The position numbers were made by a program, and so were the translations under genes. A stretch of DNA of 64,000 bases from Alkalihalobacillus sp. YIM B00296 (lineage in GTDB: Bacteria; Bacillota; Bacilli; Bacillales; Fictibacillaceae), in assembly GCF_020179385.1 (NCBI RefSeq), contig NZ_JAIBLJ010000006.1:82433-146432 (forward strand), in the 5' to 3' direction. Within the stretch, counting starts at the first letter, position 1. Every line of letters begins with the position of its first letter. This document shows, piece after piece, positions 37,215 to 45,644 of this stretch. The notes under the pieces are model-generated. The model had not been told where the DNA came from. It was given only the letters and a program-made list of their open reading frames with translations, and did no database searches.

Positions 37215-37238
37215 AGTCCCTGAATGGGGCTCTTTTTT
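37213..37238 (+). terminator. dapL terminator
   Basis: AGAGTCCC, loop TGAAT, GGGGCTCT, then TTTTT. The stem begins within the dapL stop codon. Confidence 0.85.
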
Positions 37239-37277
37239 AGATGACTTGGCCGAATAGGGTCATCCTCCTCTTCCTAA

Positions 37278-37370
37278 TAATCACGCTGATGTTTAATGTA
37301 ATCGTGCTGCTTTGACATCTAATCACGCGGAATTACAGGTTAATCACGGCGTTAAGATCAATCATACTAC
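37278..37370 (+). repeat. 21-nt periodic degenerate tandem repeat (TAATCACGC)
   Basis: TAATCACGC or a close variant starts at 37278, 37299, 37320 and 37341, exactly 21 bases apart, with a fifth decayed unit (CAATCATAC) at about 37359. The bases between the conserved cores vary. It lies between dapL and ykuS. Confidence 0.7.
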
Positions 37371-37458
37371 CGTTGAAGATTTATATTGGGCTTCCATAAA
37401 ATGCATAACACCCCCTTGATGAGGTTACATTAACAATATTCGCAAGGAGGTGGATGAA

Positions 37459-37707
37459 ATGCCGAGAATCGGAGTAGAACAATCATTGACAGATGTTCAA
37501 GAGGCATTGCAAAGCAGAGGGTATGAAATAAAACAATTAAAACAAGAGAAAGATGCTGAGGATTGTGATTGCTGTGTGATCACAGGCCAGGATCAGAATG
37601 TAATGGGAATCCAAAACACGGTTACGCAAGGATCAGTCATCAGCGCTCACGGCTATACAGCGGATGAGATTTGTGAACAGGTCGACCAACGTTTCAACCA
37701 ACAATAA
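37459..37707 (+). CDS. ykuS: UPF0180 family protein YkuS
   Basis: An 82-residue protein matching B. subtilis YkuS in [27 protein letters not shown], and [14 protein letters not shown]. No function is known; the paired Cys in CDCC are conserved in the family. Start ATG 37459 is behind AAGGAGG; a GTG nine bases upstream lies in the ribosome binding site. Confidence 0.9.
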   Translation: MPRIGVEQSLTDVQEALQSRGYEIKQLKQEKDAEDCDCCVITGQDQNVMGIQNTVTQGSVISAHGYTADEICEQVDQRFNQQ

Positions 37708-37738
37708 GGGGATGGCATCAGCTGTCCTCTTTTTTCTG
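37707..37738 (+). terminator. ykuS terminator
   Basis: GGGGATGGC pairs with GCTGTCCTC (with G-U pairs) around an ATCA loop, followed by TTTTTT. Confidence 0.75.
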
Positions 37739-37838
37739 GATTCTCCGTATGTAGTAAAGGGGTCAATGTACACAAGAGTCATATTTAGGTATACTTAGTT
37801 CTCTAGATCGTTTTTCTATTAGAGGGGTTACTGTACAT

Positions 37839-39188
37839 ATGAATTTCCAAACTCTAGGTATTCCTAATCGAATAAAAAAAGTGGTATTGACACCGCCAAG
37901 GATATTAGCCTTCTCTTTTATTGTGTTGATCACGGTCGGTACATTGCTGTTAAAACTGCCGATTGCAACAGCTGAGGAAATTACCTGGCTCACCGCCTTG
38001 TTCACTGCGACGTCAGCCTCCACGATTACAGGGCTTGTCGTAGTCGACACCGGTTCCGTCTATACGTTGTTCGGGCAAATCATCATCCTATGTTTGATCC
38101 AAGCAGGTGGAGTAGGGATCATGACCTTTGCTGTGTTAATCGTTCAGATGTTGAGTAAAAGGATTGGAATAAGGTTTATGCTTCTGATCCAGCAAGCCCT
38201 CAACCAATCATCTTACGGCGGGATCATCAGACTGGTAAAAGTACTGTTGATGTTTGCGCTCGTTTCGGAATCGATCGGGACACTTATCCTCATGTCTATG
38301 TGGGTACCGGACATGGGATGGAAACAGGGGACTTACGCAAGTATTTTTTATAGTATTTCCGGTTTCAACAGTGCAGGCTTTTCGATTTGGTCGGATAGCT
38401 TGATCGGTCACAACAACAATCCTGTCGTCCTTACAGTCATCTCGACTTTATTCGTATTGAGTGGTTTGGGATTTACCGTCATACTTGATCTTTACTACAG
38501 CAGGAAGTTCAGGGATCTTTCCCTGCATTCGAAACTGATGATCATCGGTACGGGTGTCATCAATATTGTCGCTTTGTTCGTCATATTCGCGCTGGAATTC
38601 AATAATGTAAAAACGATTGGACTGATGCCGTTGTCCGATAAATTGTTCAACTCTTATTTCCAGGCGGTGACACCGAGATCCGCAGGATTGAACTCCCTTG
38701 ATGTGAACAGTATGGAAGATGCATCGATCTTTTTCACAATCATCCTTATGTTCATCGGGGCTGGAAGCACCTCGACTGGTGGAGGGATCAAATTGACCAC
38801 CTTCATCGCTTTATTGCTTTCTGTCGCGACCTTTCTAAGAGGGAAAAGTGAAGCGGTCATTCTCGGGCGGACGATCAGTGACAGTACGATCATCCGTGCA
38901 TTTGCCATTACTGTCATCTTGCTGGGTATATTGTTTACGACGGTTTTTATCATGATGATTTCTGAAAACGCATCTTTCATCGAAATCTTGTTTGAAGCGG
39001 TCTCAGCAATCTCCACATGCGGTCTCTCAATGGGGATTACCGGTGAACTGTCCGCAATCGGCCAGATCGTCATCATCCTGTTGATGTATTTCGGAAAGCT
39101 TGGACCTCTTACTCTTTTATTCATCCTGGCAAAACCTAGCCTTCGCCGTAAAGTCCGTTATCCATATGGAGAGATCATTACAGGATAA
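37839..39188 (+). CDS. Potassium uptake membrane subunit, KtrB/KtrD type
   Basis: A 449-residue TrkH/KtrB-family channel subunit with four M-P-M repeats. The four selectivity-filter glycines are visible in STITGLVVVDTG, GFNSAGFSIW, PRSAGLNSL and ISTCGLSMG. It needs a cytoplasmic RCK partner; ktrC lies 9 kb downstream (48066), and in B. subtilis KtrC pairs with KtrD, so this is probably KtrD, although KtrB cannot be excluded. The gene has a terminator right behind it. Confidence 0.9.
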   Translation: MNFQTLGIPNRIKKVVLTPPRILAFSFIVLITVGTLLLKLPIATAEEITWLTALFTATSASTITGLVVVDTGSVYTLFGQIIILCLIQAGGVGIMTFAVLIVQMLSKRIGIRFMLLIQQALNQSSYGGIIRLVKVLLMFALVSESIGTLILMSMWVPDMGWKQGTYASIFYSISGFNSAGFSIWSDSLIGHNNNPVVLTVISTLFVLSGLGFTVILDLYYSRKFRDLSLHSKLMIIGTGVINIVALFVIFALEFNNVKTIGLMPLSDKLFNSYFQAVTPRSAGLNSLDVNSMEDASIFFTIILMFIGAGSTSTGGGIKLTTFIALLLSVATFLRGKSEAVILGRTISDSTIIRAFAITVILLGILFTTVFIMMISENASFIEILFEAVSAISTCGLSMGITGELSAIGQIVIILLMYFGKLGPLTLLFILAKPSLRRKVRYPYGEIITG

Positions 39189-39190
39189 TA

Positions 39191-39234
39191 AAAAAATCCT
39201 CCTCAGGCTGCAGCCAGCTTGAGGAGGATTTTTT
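39191..39234. terminator. Strong terminator after ktr gene
   Basis: AAAAAATCCTCCTCA (39191-39205) is perfectly complementary to TGAGGAGGATTTTTT (39220-39234). Confidence 0.92.
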
Positions 39235-39240
39235 CTACAT

Positions 39241-39301
39241 GTTGCCAGGTACACTTTAGAGAGCCTTGAGGCTGTTGAGGTTTGAAAGTGTACCTGGCAA
39301 C
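39241..39301. repeat. 61-bp element with perfect 17-bp inverted repeats
   Basis: GTTGCCAGGTACACTTT at 39241-39257 and AAAGTGTACCTGGCAAC at 39285-39301 are exact inverted repeats around a 27-base loop. It sits between the ktr terminator and the stop of chaB. There is no T-run and no gene, so it resembles a REP- or MITE-like unit rather than a terminator. Confidence 0.8.
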
Positions 39302-39303
39302 GT

Positions 39304-39507
39304 CTAATCTTCTTTCTTCACCCAATTGTCGTTTTCGTTCTTCTTATATTTCTCTTTTACTGCATTCCACGCTACTTTATGTGCGGTTTTTTCCTGGTCA
39401 TATTGTTTGCTAGCCGAGTTGAATGCTTCTTTATAAATTTCACGGGCATGCTCAGGAAGATTGTTCTTCACTTGATCAGGTAGTTCTTCTTGAGAATCAT
39501 AAGGCAT
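39304..39507 (-). CDS. ChaB family small protein
   Basis: A 67-residue protein with the ChaB layout: ELPDQVKNNLPEHAREIYKE, AFNSA, and KTAHKVAWNAVKEKYKK. In E. coli ChaB is linked to cation transport gene chaA, but its role is unclear. ATG follows GGAGGGTAC. It lies next to the 17-bp inverted repeat and downstream of mscS on the same strand. Confidence 0.88.
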   Translation of the reverse strand: MPYDSQEELPDQVKNNLPEHAREIYKEAFNSASKQYDQEKTAHKVAWNAVKEKYKKNENDNWVKKED

Positions 39508-39642
39508 ATGAAGTACCCTCCTTTTTTCAAAAGGCTGTTTTCTAAGTGTTTGTTGCTAATTAAATGCTGATAAGGAAAAGAAAACTGGAAATACGGAAAC
39601 AGCCTTTCAAAAAGAGTACCCTGGACAGCTCTAAAATAAACA

Positions 39643-40485
39643 TTATTGATTTTCGTCTTTGTGAATATATACTTGATGCGGAAACGGGATTTCGATTCCG
39701 TTTGCTTCTAGAGATTCTTTTAGCGCTTTGCGTAGTTCGCGCTCGACCCCCCATTGCATGTCGTTCTTCGTTTTTGCAATGACACGTAATACGACATCAG
39801 AAGCACCTAGGGATTGTACGCCAAGGACATTCGGTCCCTCGACGATATTCTCGTTCGTTCCAGCGATACGGTCACAAGCTTCCTGCAGGACTCCGATTGC
39901 TGTATCGATATTATCATCATAAGAAATACTGATATCGACAAGTGCTCTCATATTCCCGCGAGTATGGTTGCTTATGGCGCTGATCTCACGATTGGGGACA
40001 TAGTGGAGAGTACCATCAAACCCTCGGATATGAGTGGTTCTCAAACCCGTTTCCTCAACGATGCCGTCAAAGCCAGCCGTCGTTACGTAATCCCCAACAT
40101 CAAGCTGTTTTTCCAAAAGGATGAAGAAACCTGTCACGACATCACTGACAAGTCCTTGGGCACCAAAACCGATCGCCAATCCGATAATACCAGCTCCAGC
40201 TAATAAGCCTGTAACATCCAATTGAAAAGTCCCCATCACGGCAACCACTAAAATAAAGATTAGTATGTAAGAAAAGACGCTTTTCGTTATGCTCTTCAGC
40301 GTGATGGTCCTTCCAGGAGACATGTCTCTCCGGTTCTGAATTTTTTCGAATGTAGATTGGATGATTCGATTACCGATCGCCTTCACTATCATGAACGCAA
40401 TCAGTATGAAAATCAATTTCAGAGCCAGTATTCCGGCATCTTTTAAAATTTCAGCCCAATCGATTTTTGCGAGTAGTTCGTCCAT
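39643..40485 (-). CDS. Small-conductance mechanosensitive channel (MscS, YkuT-like)
   Basis: A 280-residue MscS-family channel with three N-terminal membrane helices (about 12-40, 65-90, 92-118); the pore helix has the Gly/Ala-rich GLLAGAGIIGLAIGFGAQGL. The beta and C-terminal domains follow (GDYVTTAGFDGIVEETGLRT; VPNREI). It releases solutes on hypo-osmotic shock. Synteny with ykuT beside ykuS and ykuU supports the name. Confidence 0.92.
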   Translation of the reverse strand: MDELLAKIDWAEILKDAGILALKLIFILIAFMIVKAIGNRIIQSTFEKIQNRRDMSPGRTITLKSITKSVFSYILIFILVVAVMGTFQLDVTGLLAGAGIIGLAIGFGAQGLVSDVVTGFFILLEKQLDVGDYVTTAGFDGIVEETGLRTTHIRGFDGTLHYVPNREISAISNHTRGNMRALVDISISYDDNIDTAIGVLQEACDRIAGTNENIVEGPNVLGVQSLGASDVVLRVIAKTKNDMQWGVERELRKALKESLEANGIEIPFPHQVYIHKDENQ

Positions 40486-40698
40486 ATAAATCAGCTCCTT
40501 GCTTCTCAGTTCAGAATAATAATACTATAACGGACTTTTGCTGGGACCCGCAATTGATAAGATCAGAGTATATCCTTTGAGAAGAGGAAGGAAACACGTT
40601 AAAATGGATATGGACATGCCCGAAGCGTTTACTACAAGCTTTTTTTGGAAATAGTAAGCATGTCTAGTACGCTATATTAAATTAATTCTCATTTAATA

Positions 40699-40727
40699 TT
40701 GACTATCAATAAGAGAATGATTATAAT
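40699..40727 (+). promoter_or_regulatory. Promoter of the peroxiredoxin gene with PerR/Fur-like box
   Basis: TTGACT (40699-40704), 17 bases, TATAAT (40722-40727): a near-perfect vegetative promoter. AGAGAATGATTATAA at 40712-40726 overlaps the -10 and matches 11 of the 14 defined positions of the PerR box TTATAATNATTATAA. Peroxide-responsive repression is therefore likely but unproven. Confidence 0.75.
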
Positions 40728-40806
40728 ATAGCATGTACGATAATAGTGGAAAAGAAAGGCGTATCCGCCGATCTTACATTAAAAATCATTTTTGGAGGGA
40801 TTACGA

Positions 40807-41355
40807 ATGGCAGAACGTATGGTAGCAAAACAAGCACCACGCTTTGAAATGGATGCAGTACTTTCAAACAAAGAATTCGGTAAAGTAAGCCTTGAAGAAA
40901 ACATGAAGAATGATAAGTGGACAGTCCTTTTCTTCTATCCAATGGACTTCACGTTTGTTTGTCCTACAGAAATCACTGCGATGAGTGATCGCTATGATGA
41001 ATTTGAAGACCTTGACACAGAAGTGATCGGTGTTTCTACTGACACCATCCACACTCATTTGGCATGGATCAACACGAACCGTGACGATAACGGATTAGGT
41101 GAATTGAAATACCCATTAGCTGCAGACACGAACCATAAAGTCTCTGAAGACTATGGCGTGTTAATTGAAGAGGAAGGAGTTGCACTACGTGGATTGTTCA
41201 TCATCAGTCCAGAAGGCGAGCTAATGTACGCTGTGGTAAACCACAATAACATTGGCCGTGACGTAGATGAAACACTACGTGTCCTTCAAGCTCTTCAAAC
41301 TGGTGGACTTTGCCCGGCAAACTGGAAGCCAGGTCAGGAAACACTTAACGTTTAA
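40807..41355 (+). CDS. Typical 2-Cys peroxiredoxin (YkuU-like)
   Basis: A 182-residue Prx1/AhpC-type peroxiredoxin. The peroxidatic Cys52 is in FTFVCPTE and the resolving Cys169 in GGLCPANW, with the C-terminal tail. It reduces peroxides with thioredoxin. ATG at 40807 follows TTGGAGGG. The gene is monocistronic with promoter and terminator. Position after ykuT matches ykuU in B. subtilis. Confidence 0.95.
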   Translation: MAERMVAKQAPRFEMDAVLSNKEFGKVSLEENMKNDKWTVLFFYPMDFTFVCPTEITAMSDRYDEFEDLDTEVIGVSTDTIHTHLAWINTNRDDNGLGELKYPLAADTNHKVSEDYGVLIEEEGVALRGLFIISPEGELMYAVVNHNNIGRDVDETLRVLQALQTGGLCPANWKPGQETLNV

Positions 41356-41370
41356 TGGACGTTTCAAGGT

Positions 41371-41402
41371 AGAGCCTAACTCAGGTTAGGCTCTACTTTT
41401 TT
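41371..41402 (+). terminator. Peroxiredoxin gene terminator
   Basis: AGAGCCTAAC TCAG GTTAGGCTCT then ACTTTTTT: a perfect 10-bp stem. Confidence 0.95.
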
Positions 41403-41601
41403 CTCCAATATAAAATTCTGAAAATTAAATCATTTAAACATCCAGTACTATGATCCGATAGATAATAATATGGATCTAAAATATGTGAAATTTACCTCGT
41501 AATAAATTTTAAGCAAAATTCTGGTTATTTATTTCGGAGTCCGTTATATTATTTATATTATGACTTTTTAAACAATACATAAAAAAAAGGCAGGTGCTCA
41601 T

Positions 41602-43356
41602 GTGGATACTTTTAGACGTTTGAAAGAATTTTATTGGCCTTATCGTAAATATTTCTTACTCTCAGTATTTTCCCTCTTATTCGTATCAGGTATTACAGTT
41701 ATATATCCGATGCTATTGCAGTTCACCATTGATGAGGTCATCATAAATGAGCAATACTGGTGGATACCTTATCTGGCGATCGGCTTCATCATCGTGATGG
41801 CGATCAAAGGAACAGCAACATTCTTCCATCAGTATTTGGGCGATTTGTTCGGTGTCACCGCGGTTTACCGGTTGAGGGAGGCATTGTATAAAAAGCTGCA
41901 GTATTTACCGTTCAGATATTATGACAATGCAAAAACCGGAGACCTGATGTCACGTCTGACTGCTGATGTCGAGGGGTTTCGGTTCTTTTTATCCTTCGGG
42001 TGTGCACAGGTCATCAACTTCGTCTTGCTCGTATCATTCAGTTTAGCTGTAATGTTCTACTATTCAGTACCTCTTGCATTTGTCACACTTGGCATGCTTC
42101 CGTTCTTGGCCGTTGCCGTATACCGTTTTGACAAGAAGGTACATCCGGCATTCAGAGGAATCCGGAAATCCATGGGTCGATTGAATACCAAAGTCCAAGA
42201 AAATGTCAGCGGAATCAATACGATCAAGTCCCTTTCACGTGAAGACTTCGAAATCGGGAAATTCGTCAACAATAACAAGGATTATCGTGACAATTACCTA
42301 AACACATCAGACATCTGGGCGAAATACTTCCCACTCATGGAAATGATCGGGAACCTTTGTGTCGTATTTCTCCTTTCTTATGGTGGATTCCTTGTATTCA
42401 ACAATCAATTAAATCCTGGTGAGCTCGTCGCTTTCTTCAGTCTGGTCTGGTATATCATCTGGCCGATTATGAACCTTGGTTTCGTCATCAATACATTTTC
42501 ACAGTCAAAGGCTTCTGGTGAGCGGCTGTTGGAAATTTTAGATGAACCGGAAGATATCCAGGACACGGAAGATCCCCTTCATATTGACACATTGAACGGC
42601 GATGTAGAGTTCGTTGATGTTACGCATAAGTATGCGAGTGAAGAAGAGTACGCATTGAAAAACGTTTCCTTTAAAGCTCCTAAAGGAAGGACAATTGGAC
42701 TTCTAGGTGCTACTGGAGCGGGTAAAACAACCATCACTCAATTGATTTCAAGATTCTACGAACCGAAGGAAGGCAAGGTCTTGGTCGATGGAAGAGATAT
42801 CAAGGAATATTCCATCATATCTCTCAGAAAAAATGTTGGAGTCGTTCTACAAGAAACTTTCTTGTTCTCTTCATCGATTAGAGACAACATCTCATATGGA
42901 GATGCAGATGTAGAATTCGAAAAGATCGTCGAAGCAGCTAAAAGAGCCCAAGCTCATGAGTTCATTCAGGAGTTGCCTGATGGCTACGATACGATCCTCG
43001 GTGAACGGGGAATGGGGCTATCTGGAGGGCAAAAGCAGAGGATCGCAATTGCTCGCGCCATTTTAACAGACCCAAGTATTCTCATACTGGATGATGCGAC
43101 GAGTGCAGTCGATATGGAAACAGAATTCAAGATTCAGAAAGCCTTCCAGGAAGTGATGAAAGGGAGGACTACATTCATCATCGCCCACCGTATCTCTTCC
43201 TTGAAACATGCAGATGAGATCCTTGTACTGGAAGACGGGCGAATTGCACAGCGCGGCACCCATGAAGAATTGATCAATCAAGAAGGTATGTACCGCAGGG
43301 TCTATGATATCCAATATAAGGACAAAGAGGCCATCAAACAAAGACAGACTGGTTAA
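41602..43356 (+). CDS. ABC exporter half-transporter, degenerate-site subunit (YknU-like)
   Basis: A 584-residue protein with six membrane helices then a nucleotide-binding domain: Walker A GATGAGKTT, Q-loop VVLQETFLF, canonical signature LSGGQKQR, Walker B ILILDDATSAVD where Asp replaces the catalytic Glu, and switch His in IIAHRISS. It forms a heterodimer with the next gene, 13 bases downstream. GTG start at 41602 after AAAGGCAGGTG. Such YknU/YknV-type pairs export drugs or lipids; the substrate is unknown. Confidence 0.92.
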   Translation: MDTFRRLKEFYWPYRKYFLLSVFSLLFVSGITVIYPMLLQFTIDEVIINEQYWWIPYLAIGFIIVMAIKGTATFFHQYLGDLFGVTAVYRLREALYKKLQYLPFRYYDNAKTGDLMSRLTADVEGFRFFLSFGCAQVINFVLLVSFSLAVMFYYSVPLAFVTLGMLPFLAVAVYRFDKKVHPAFRGIRKSMGRLNTKVQENVSGINTIKSLSREDFEIGKFVNNNKDYRDNYLNTSDIWAKYFPLMEMIGNLCVVFLLSYGGFLVFNNQLNPGELVAFFSLVWYIIWPIMNLGFVINTFSQSKASGERLLEILDEPEDIQDTEDPLHIDTLNGDVEFVDVTHKYASEEEYALKNVSFKAPKGRTIGLLGATGAGKTTITQLISRFYEPKEGKVLVDGRDIKEYSIISLRKNVGVVLQETFLFSSSIRDNISYGDADVEFEKIVEAAKRAQAHEFIQELPDGYDTILGERGMGLSGGQKQRIAIARAILTDPSILILDDATSAVDMETEFKIQKAFQEVMKGRTTFIIAHRISSLKHADEILVLEDGRIAQRGTHEELINQEGMYRRVYDIQYKDKEAIKQRQTG

Positions 43357-43369
43357 GTGAGGTGAGAGA

Positions 43370-45172
43370 ATGAGCAACAATACGAAAAAACGATTTCATT
43401 ATTCACAGGATCAAGCGATAGAAAAACAATTCAATTGGAAACAGATGCTACGTCTATTTGGATACATGAAGCCATACCAAACCAATCTATTACCGAAATC
43501 GATAATCGCTATGTTGATTTCGACAGCTGTGAGATTGGTTGTTCCGATCTTCATCGGGGTTTTGCTTTTCGACCATGCAATCAAAGAACGAGATGAGAGC
43601 TTGCTTATCCAATTGATTTTCGGAATAGCGGGGCTATACATTCTGGCTTGGATTGCAAATACCTTCCGGATCAAATGGACGAATCAGCTAGGGCAATACA
43701 TCATCTATGATATCCGGCAGGGATTGTTCAAACACATCCAGCGCCTTTCCCATCGATTTTTCGATCAACGGTCGGCTGGATCGATTCTTGTAAGGATCAT
43801 CAACGACGTCAATTCATTACAGGAACTTTTTACAAACGGGGTCATCAATCTATTGATGGACTTCCTCCTTCTGATCGGTATTCTCGTCATCATGTTCATC
43901 CTAAGTCCTGAATTGACTTTGGCTATCATGATTGTCCTGCCGATCATGTTCTTGATCTCTACGAAATTACGAGGAAACATCCGTCTCTCATGGCAAATGG
44001 TCCGAATCAAGCAAGCAAAGCTCAATTCCCATCTGAATGAAAGCATTCAAGGAATCCGGGTGACCCAATCCTATACACAGGAAAAAGAAAATATGGGATT
44101 CTTCGAGGGAGTGAACGGTGAGACGTTCGATAGCTGGAAGGATGCAACCCGGAAGAGTGCCGTTTTCCGTCCGTTCGTCGAAATGTCAAATGCTATCGGA
44201 ACAGCCATCCTCATCTGGTATGGTGTGTACTTGATACAAAATGGAATGGACTATGGGGTGTTCGTAACGTTTGCATTCTATCTAGGTATGTTCTGGGAAC
44301 CGATTTCACGTATGGGGCAGGTTTACAACCAATTGCTGGTTGCCATGGCATCCAGTGAGCGAATCTTTGAATTTCTTGATGAAAAACCGAATGTATCAGA
44401 ACGGAAAAATGCAATCATTTTCAATGACATTGATGGGAAGATCGAATTCGATCAGGTGGAATTCTCTTACGATGATAAACGGAAAGCATTGAATGGCGTT
44501 GATTTGACGATCGAAGCTGGTGAGACTGTCGCTTTAGTAGGACATACAGGATCAGGTAAAACAACGATCGCCAATCTTATCAGCAGGTTCTATGACCCGA
44601 CGGGAGGATCAGTCAAAATCGATGGTATCGATTTGAGAGATGTGAAGCTTGATAGTTTAAGACAAAAAGTAAGTGTAGTCTTACAGGATACATTTATTTT
44701 TTCGGGAACCATCATGGATAATATTCGGTTCGGACGTCCGGACGCAAGTGATGAGGAAGTCATCCAAGCTGCTGAAGCAGTCGGCGCAAGCACCTTCATC
44801 GAAAAACTCGAGAATCAATATAAAACAGAGGTAGAAGAGAGAGGGAATGTGTTATCTGTAGGGGAAAGGCAGTTGATTTCGTTTGCACGTGCATTACTGG
44901 CAGATCCGCGGATCCTGATATTGGATGAAGCGACAGCAAGTATTGACACAGAATCAGAATTGAAGATTCAAAACGCCTTGCAAACATTGCTTAAAGGACG
45001 TACAGCGATCATCATCGCCCACAGGCTCTCAACAATCCGTGAATCTGACAATATCTTTGTCCTCGATCATGGCAATCTTATTGAACAAGGAAATCATGAT
45101 TCTCTCATGAAACAAAAAGGAGAATACTATGATCTGATCGTATCTCAATTTAAAATGCTCGATGCTATGTAA
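43370..45172 (+). CDS. ABC exporter half-transporter, catalytic subunit (YknV-like)
   Basis: A 600-residue partner of the preceding protein: membrane domain, Walker A GHTGSGKTT, canonical Walker B ILILDEATASID with Glu, switch His in IIAHRLST, but a deviant signature LSVGERQ. In heterodimeric exporters this signature faces the partner's nucleotide site, which here carries the Asp substitution, so both deviations fall in the same degenerate site, as in TM287/288-like exporters. ATG follows AGGTGAGAGA. A terminator follows directly. Confidence 0.92.
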   Translation: MSNNTKKRFHYSQDQAIEKQFNWKQMLRLFGYMKPYQTNLLPKSIIAMLISTAVRLVVPIFIGVLLFDHAIKERDESLLIQLIFGIAGLYILAWIANTFRIKWTNQLGQYIIYDIRQGLFKHIQRLSHRFFDQRSAGSILVRIINDVNSLQELFTNGVINLLMDFLLLIGILVIMFILSPELTLAIMIVLPIMFLISTKLRGNIRLSWQMVRIKQAKLNSHLNESIQGIRVTQSYTQEKENMGFFEGVNGETFDSWKDATRKSAVFRPFVEMSNAIGTAILIWYGVYLIQNGMDYGVFVTFAFYLGMFWEPISRMGQVYNQLLVAMASSERIFEFLDEKPNVSERKNAIIFNDIDGKIEFDQVEFSYDDKRKALNGVDLTIEAGETVALVGHTGSGKTTIANLISRFYDPTGGSVKIDGIDLRDVKLDSLRQKVSVVLQDTFIFSGTIMDNIRFGRPDASDEEVIQAAEAVGASTFIEKLENQYKTEVEERGNVLSVGERQLISFARALLADPRILILDEATASIDTESELKIQNALQTLLKGRTAIIIAHRLSTIRESDNIFVLDHGNLIEQGNHDSLMKQKGEYYDLIVSQFKMLDAM

Positions 45173-45176
45173 CCAT

Positions 45177-45203
45177 AAAAGGCTGTTTTTCAGCCTTTTT
45201 TTT
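45177..45203 (+). terminator. Terminator of the ABC exporter operon
   Basis: AAAAGGCTG TTTTT CAGCCTTTT followed by TTTT. Confidence 0.92.
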
Positions 45204-45226
45204 GTTCACCGGAAATTTAAGATTTT

Positions 45227-45373
45227 CGGGATAAATTTTGAGTTATTGAGATAATTTTCGAGTTGTTGGGCTTTTTTCAGATTTGTAGCGATTTGGTCCT
45301 TAGTTGTAGAGATAAAGAAGGTTGCTCAAGGTTTTTGAGGTCATTTGGATTACTTTGTGAGGCTTTTGGATAA
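45227..45373 (+). repeat. 21-nt periodic degenerate repeat (GAGTTGTTG-type)
   Basis: Seven successive 21-base windows from 45227 show related phrases: GAGTTATT, GAGTTGTTG, GATTTGTAG, TAGTTGTAG at the same phase, then drifting (GAGGTCATTTGG, GAGGCTTTTGG). The repeat length equals that at 37278 but the sequence differs. No coding sequence is seen. Confidence 0.5.
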
Positions 45374-45509
45374 TGTGAGATCTAAGTTCAACCTGCGCCA
45401 GGTTTACCGAAAACACTCACTTTAGACGCATTCAAATGAACAGCCCTCTCATATGCTCAATACTTCACAAACGCGTTTGGGACTGTTAGAATGAAAATCA
45501 TAACAAACT

Positions 45510-45527
45510 TTGTGATGTTAGTCACAA
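45510..45527. promoter_or_regulatory. Rex operator upstream of cytochrome bd genes
   Basis: TTGTGATGTTAGTCACAA is an exact match to the Rex site pattern TTGTGA-N6-TCACAA. Rex represses respiration and fermentation genes when NADH is low, and cyd operons are well-known targets in Bacillus. It lies 118 bases ahead of the oxidase start. Confidence 0.88.
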
Positions 45528-45644
45528 AGTTGTCGCTTAATCAAAATGTTTTTGGAACATCTATTTGGTGTTTTCTGTTTGTAACTGTTTACAATAAGGG
45601 TAAAGTAATAGGAGTTGCATTTAGCATTTTATAGGGGGATCGTC

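Noticed and set aside
37278-37370. CRISPR array
   Set aside because: The repeat core is only about 9 bases, the period is 21 bases, units are degenerate and there are no cas genes.
45590-45606. Second Rex site (TTGTAA-N4-TTACAA, about 45581-45596)
   Set aside because: The half-sites differ from TTGTGA and the spacing is two bases short; more likely part of the promoter.
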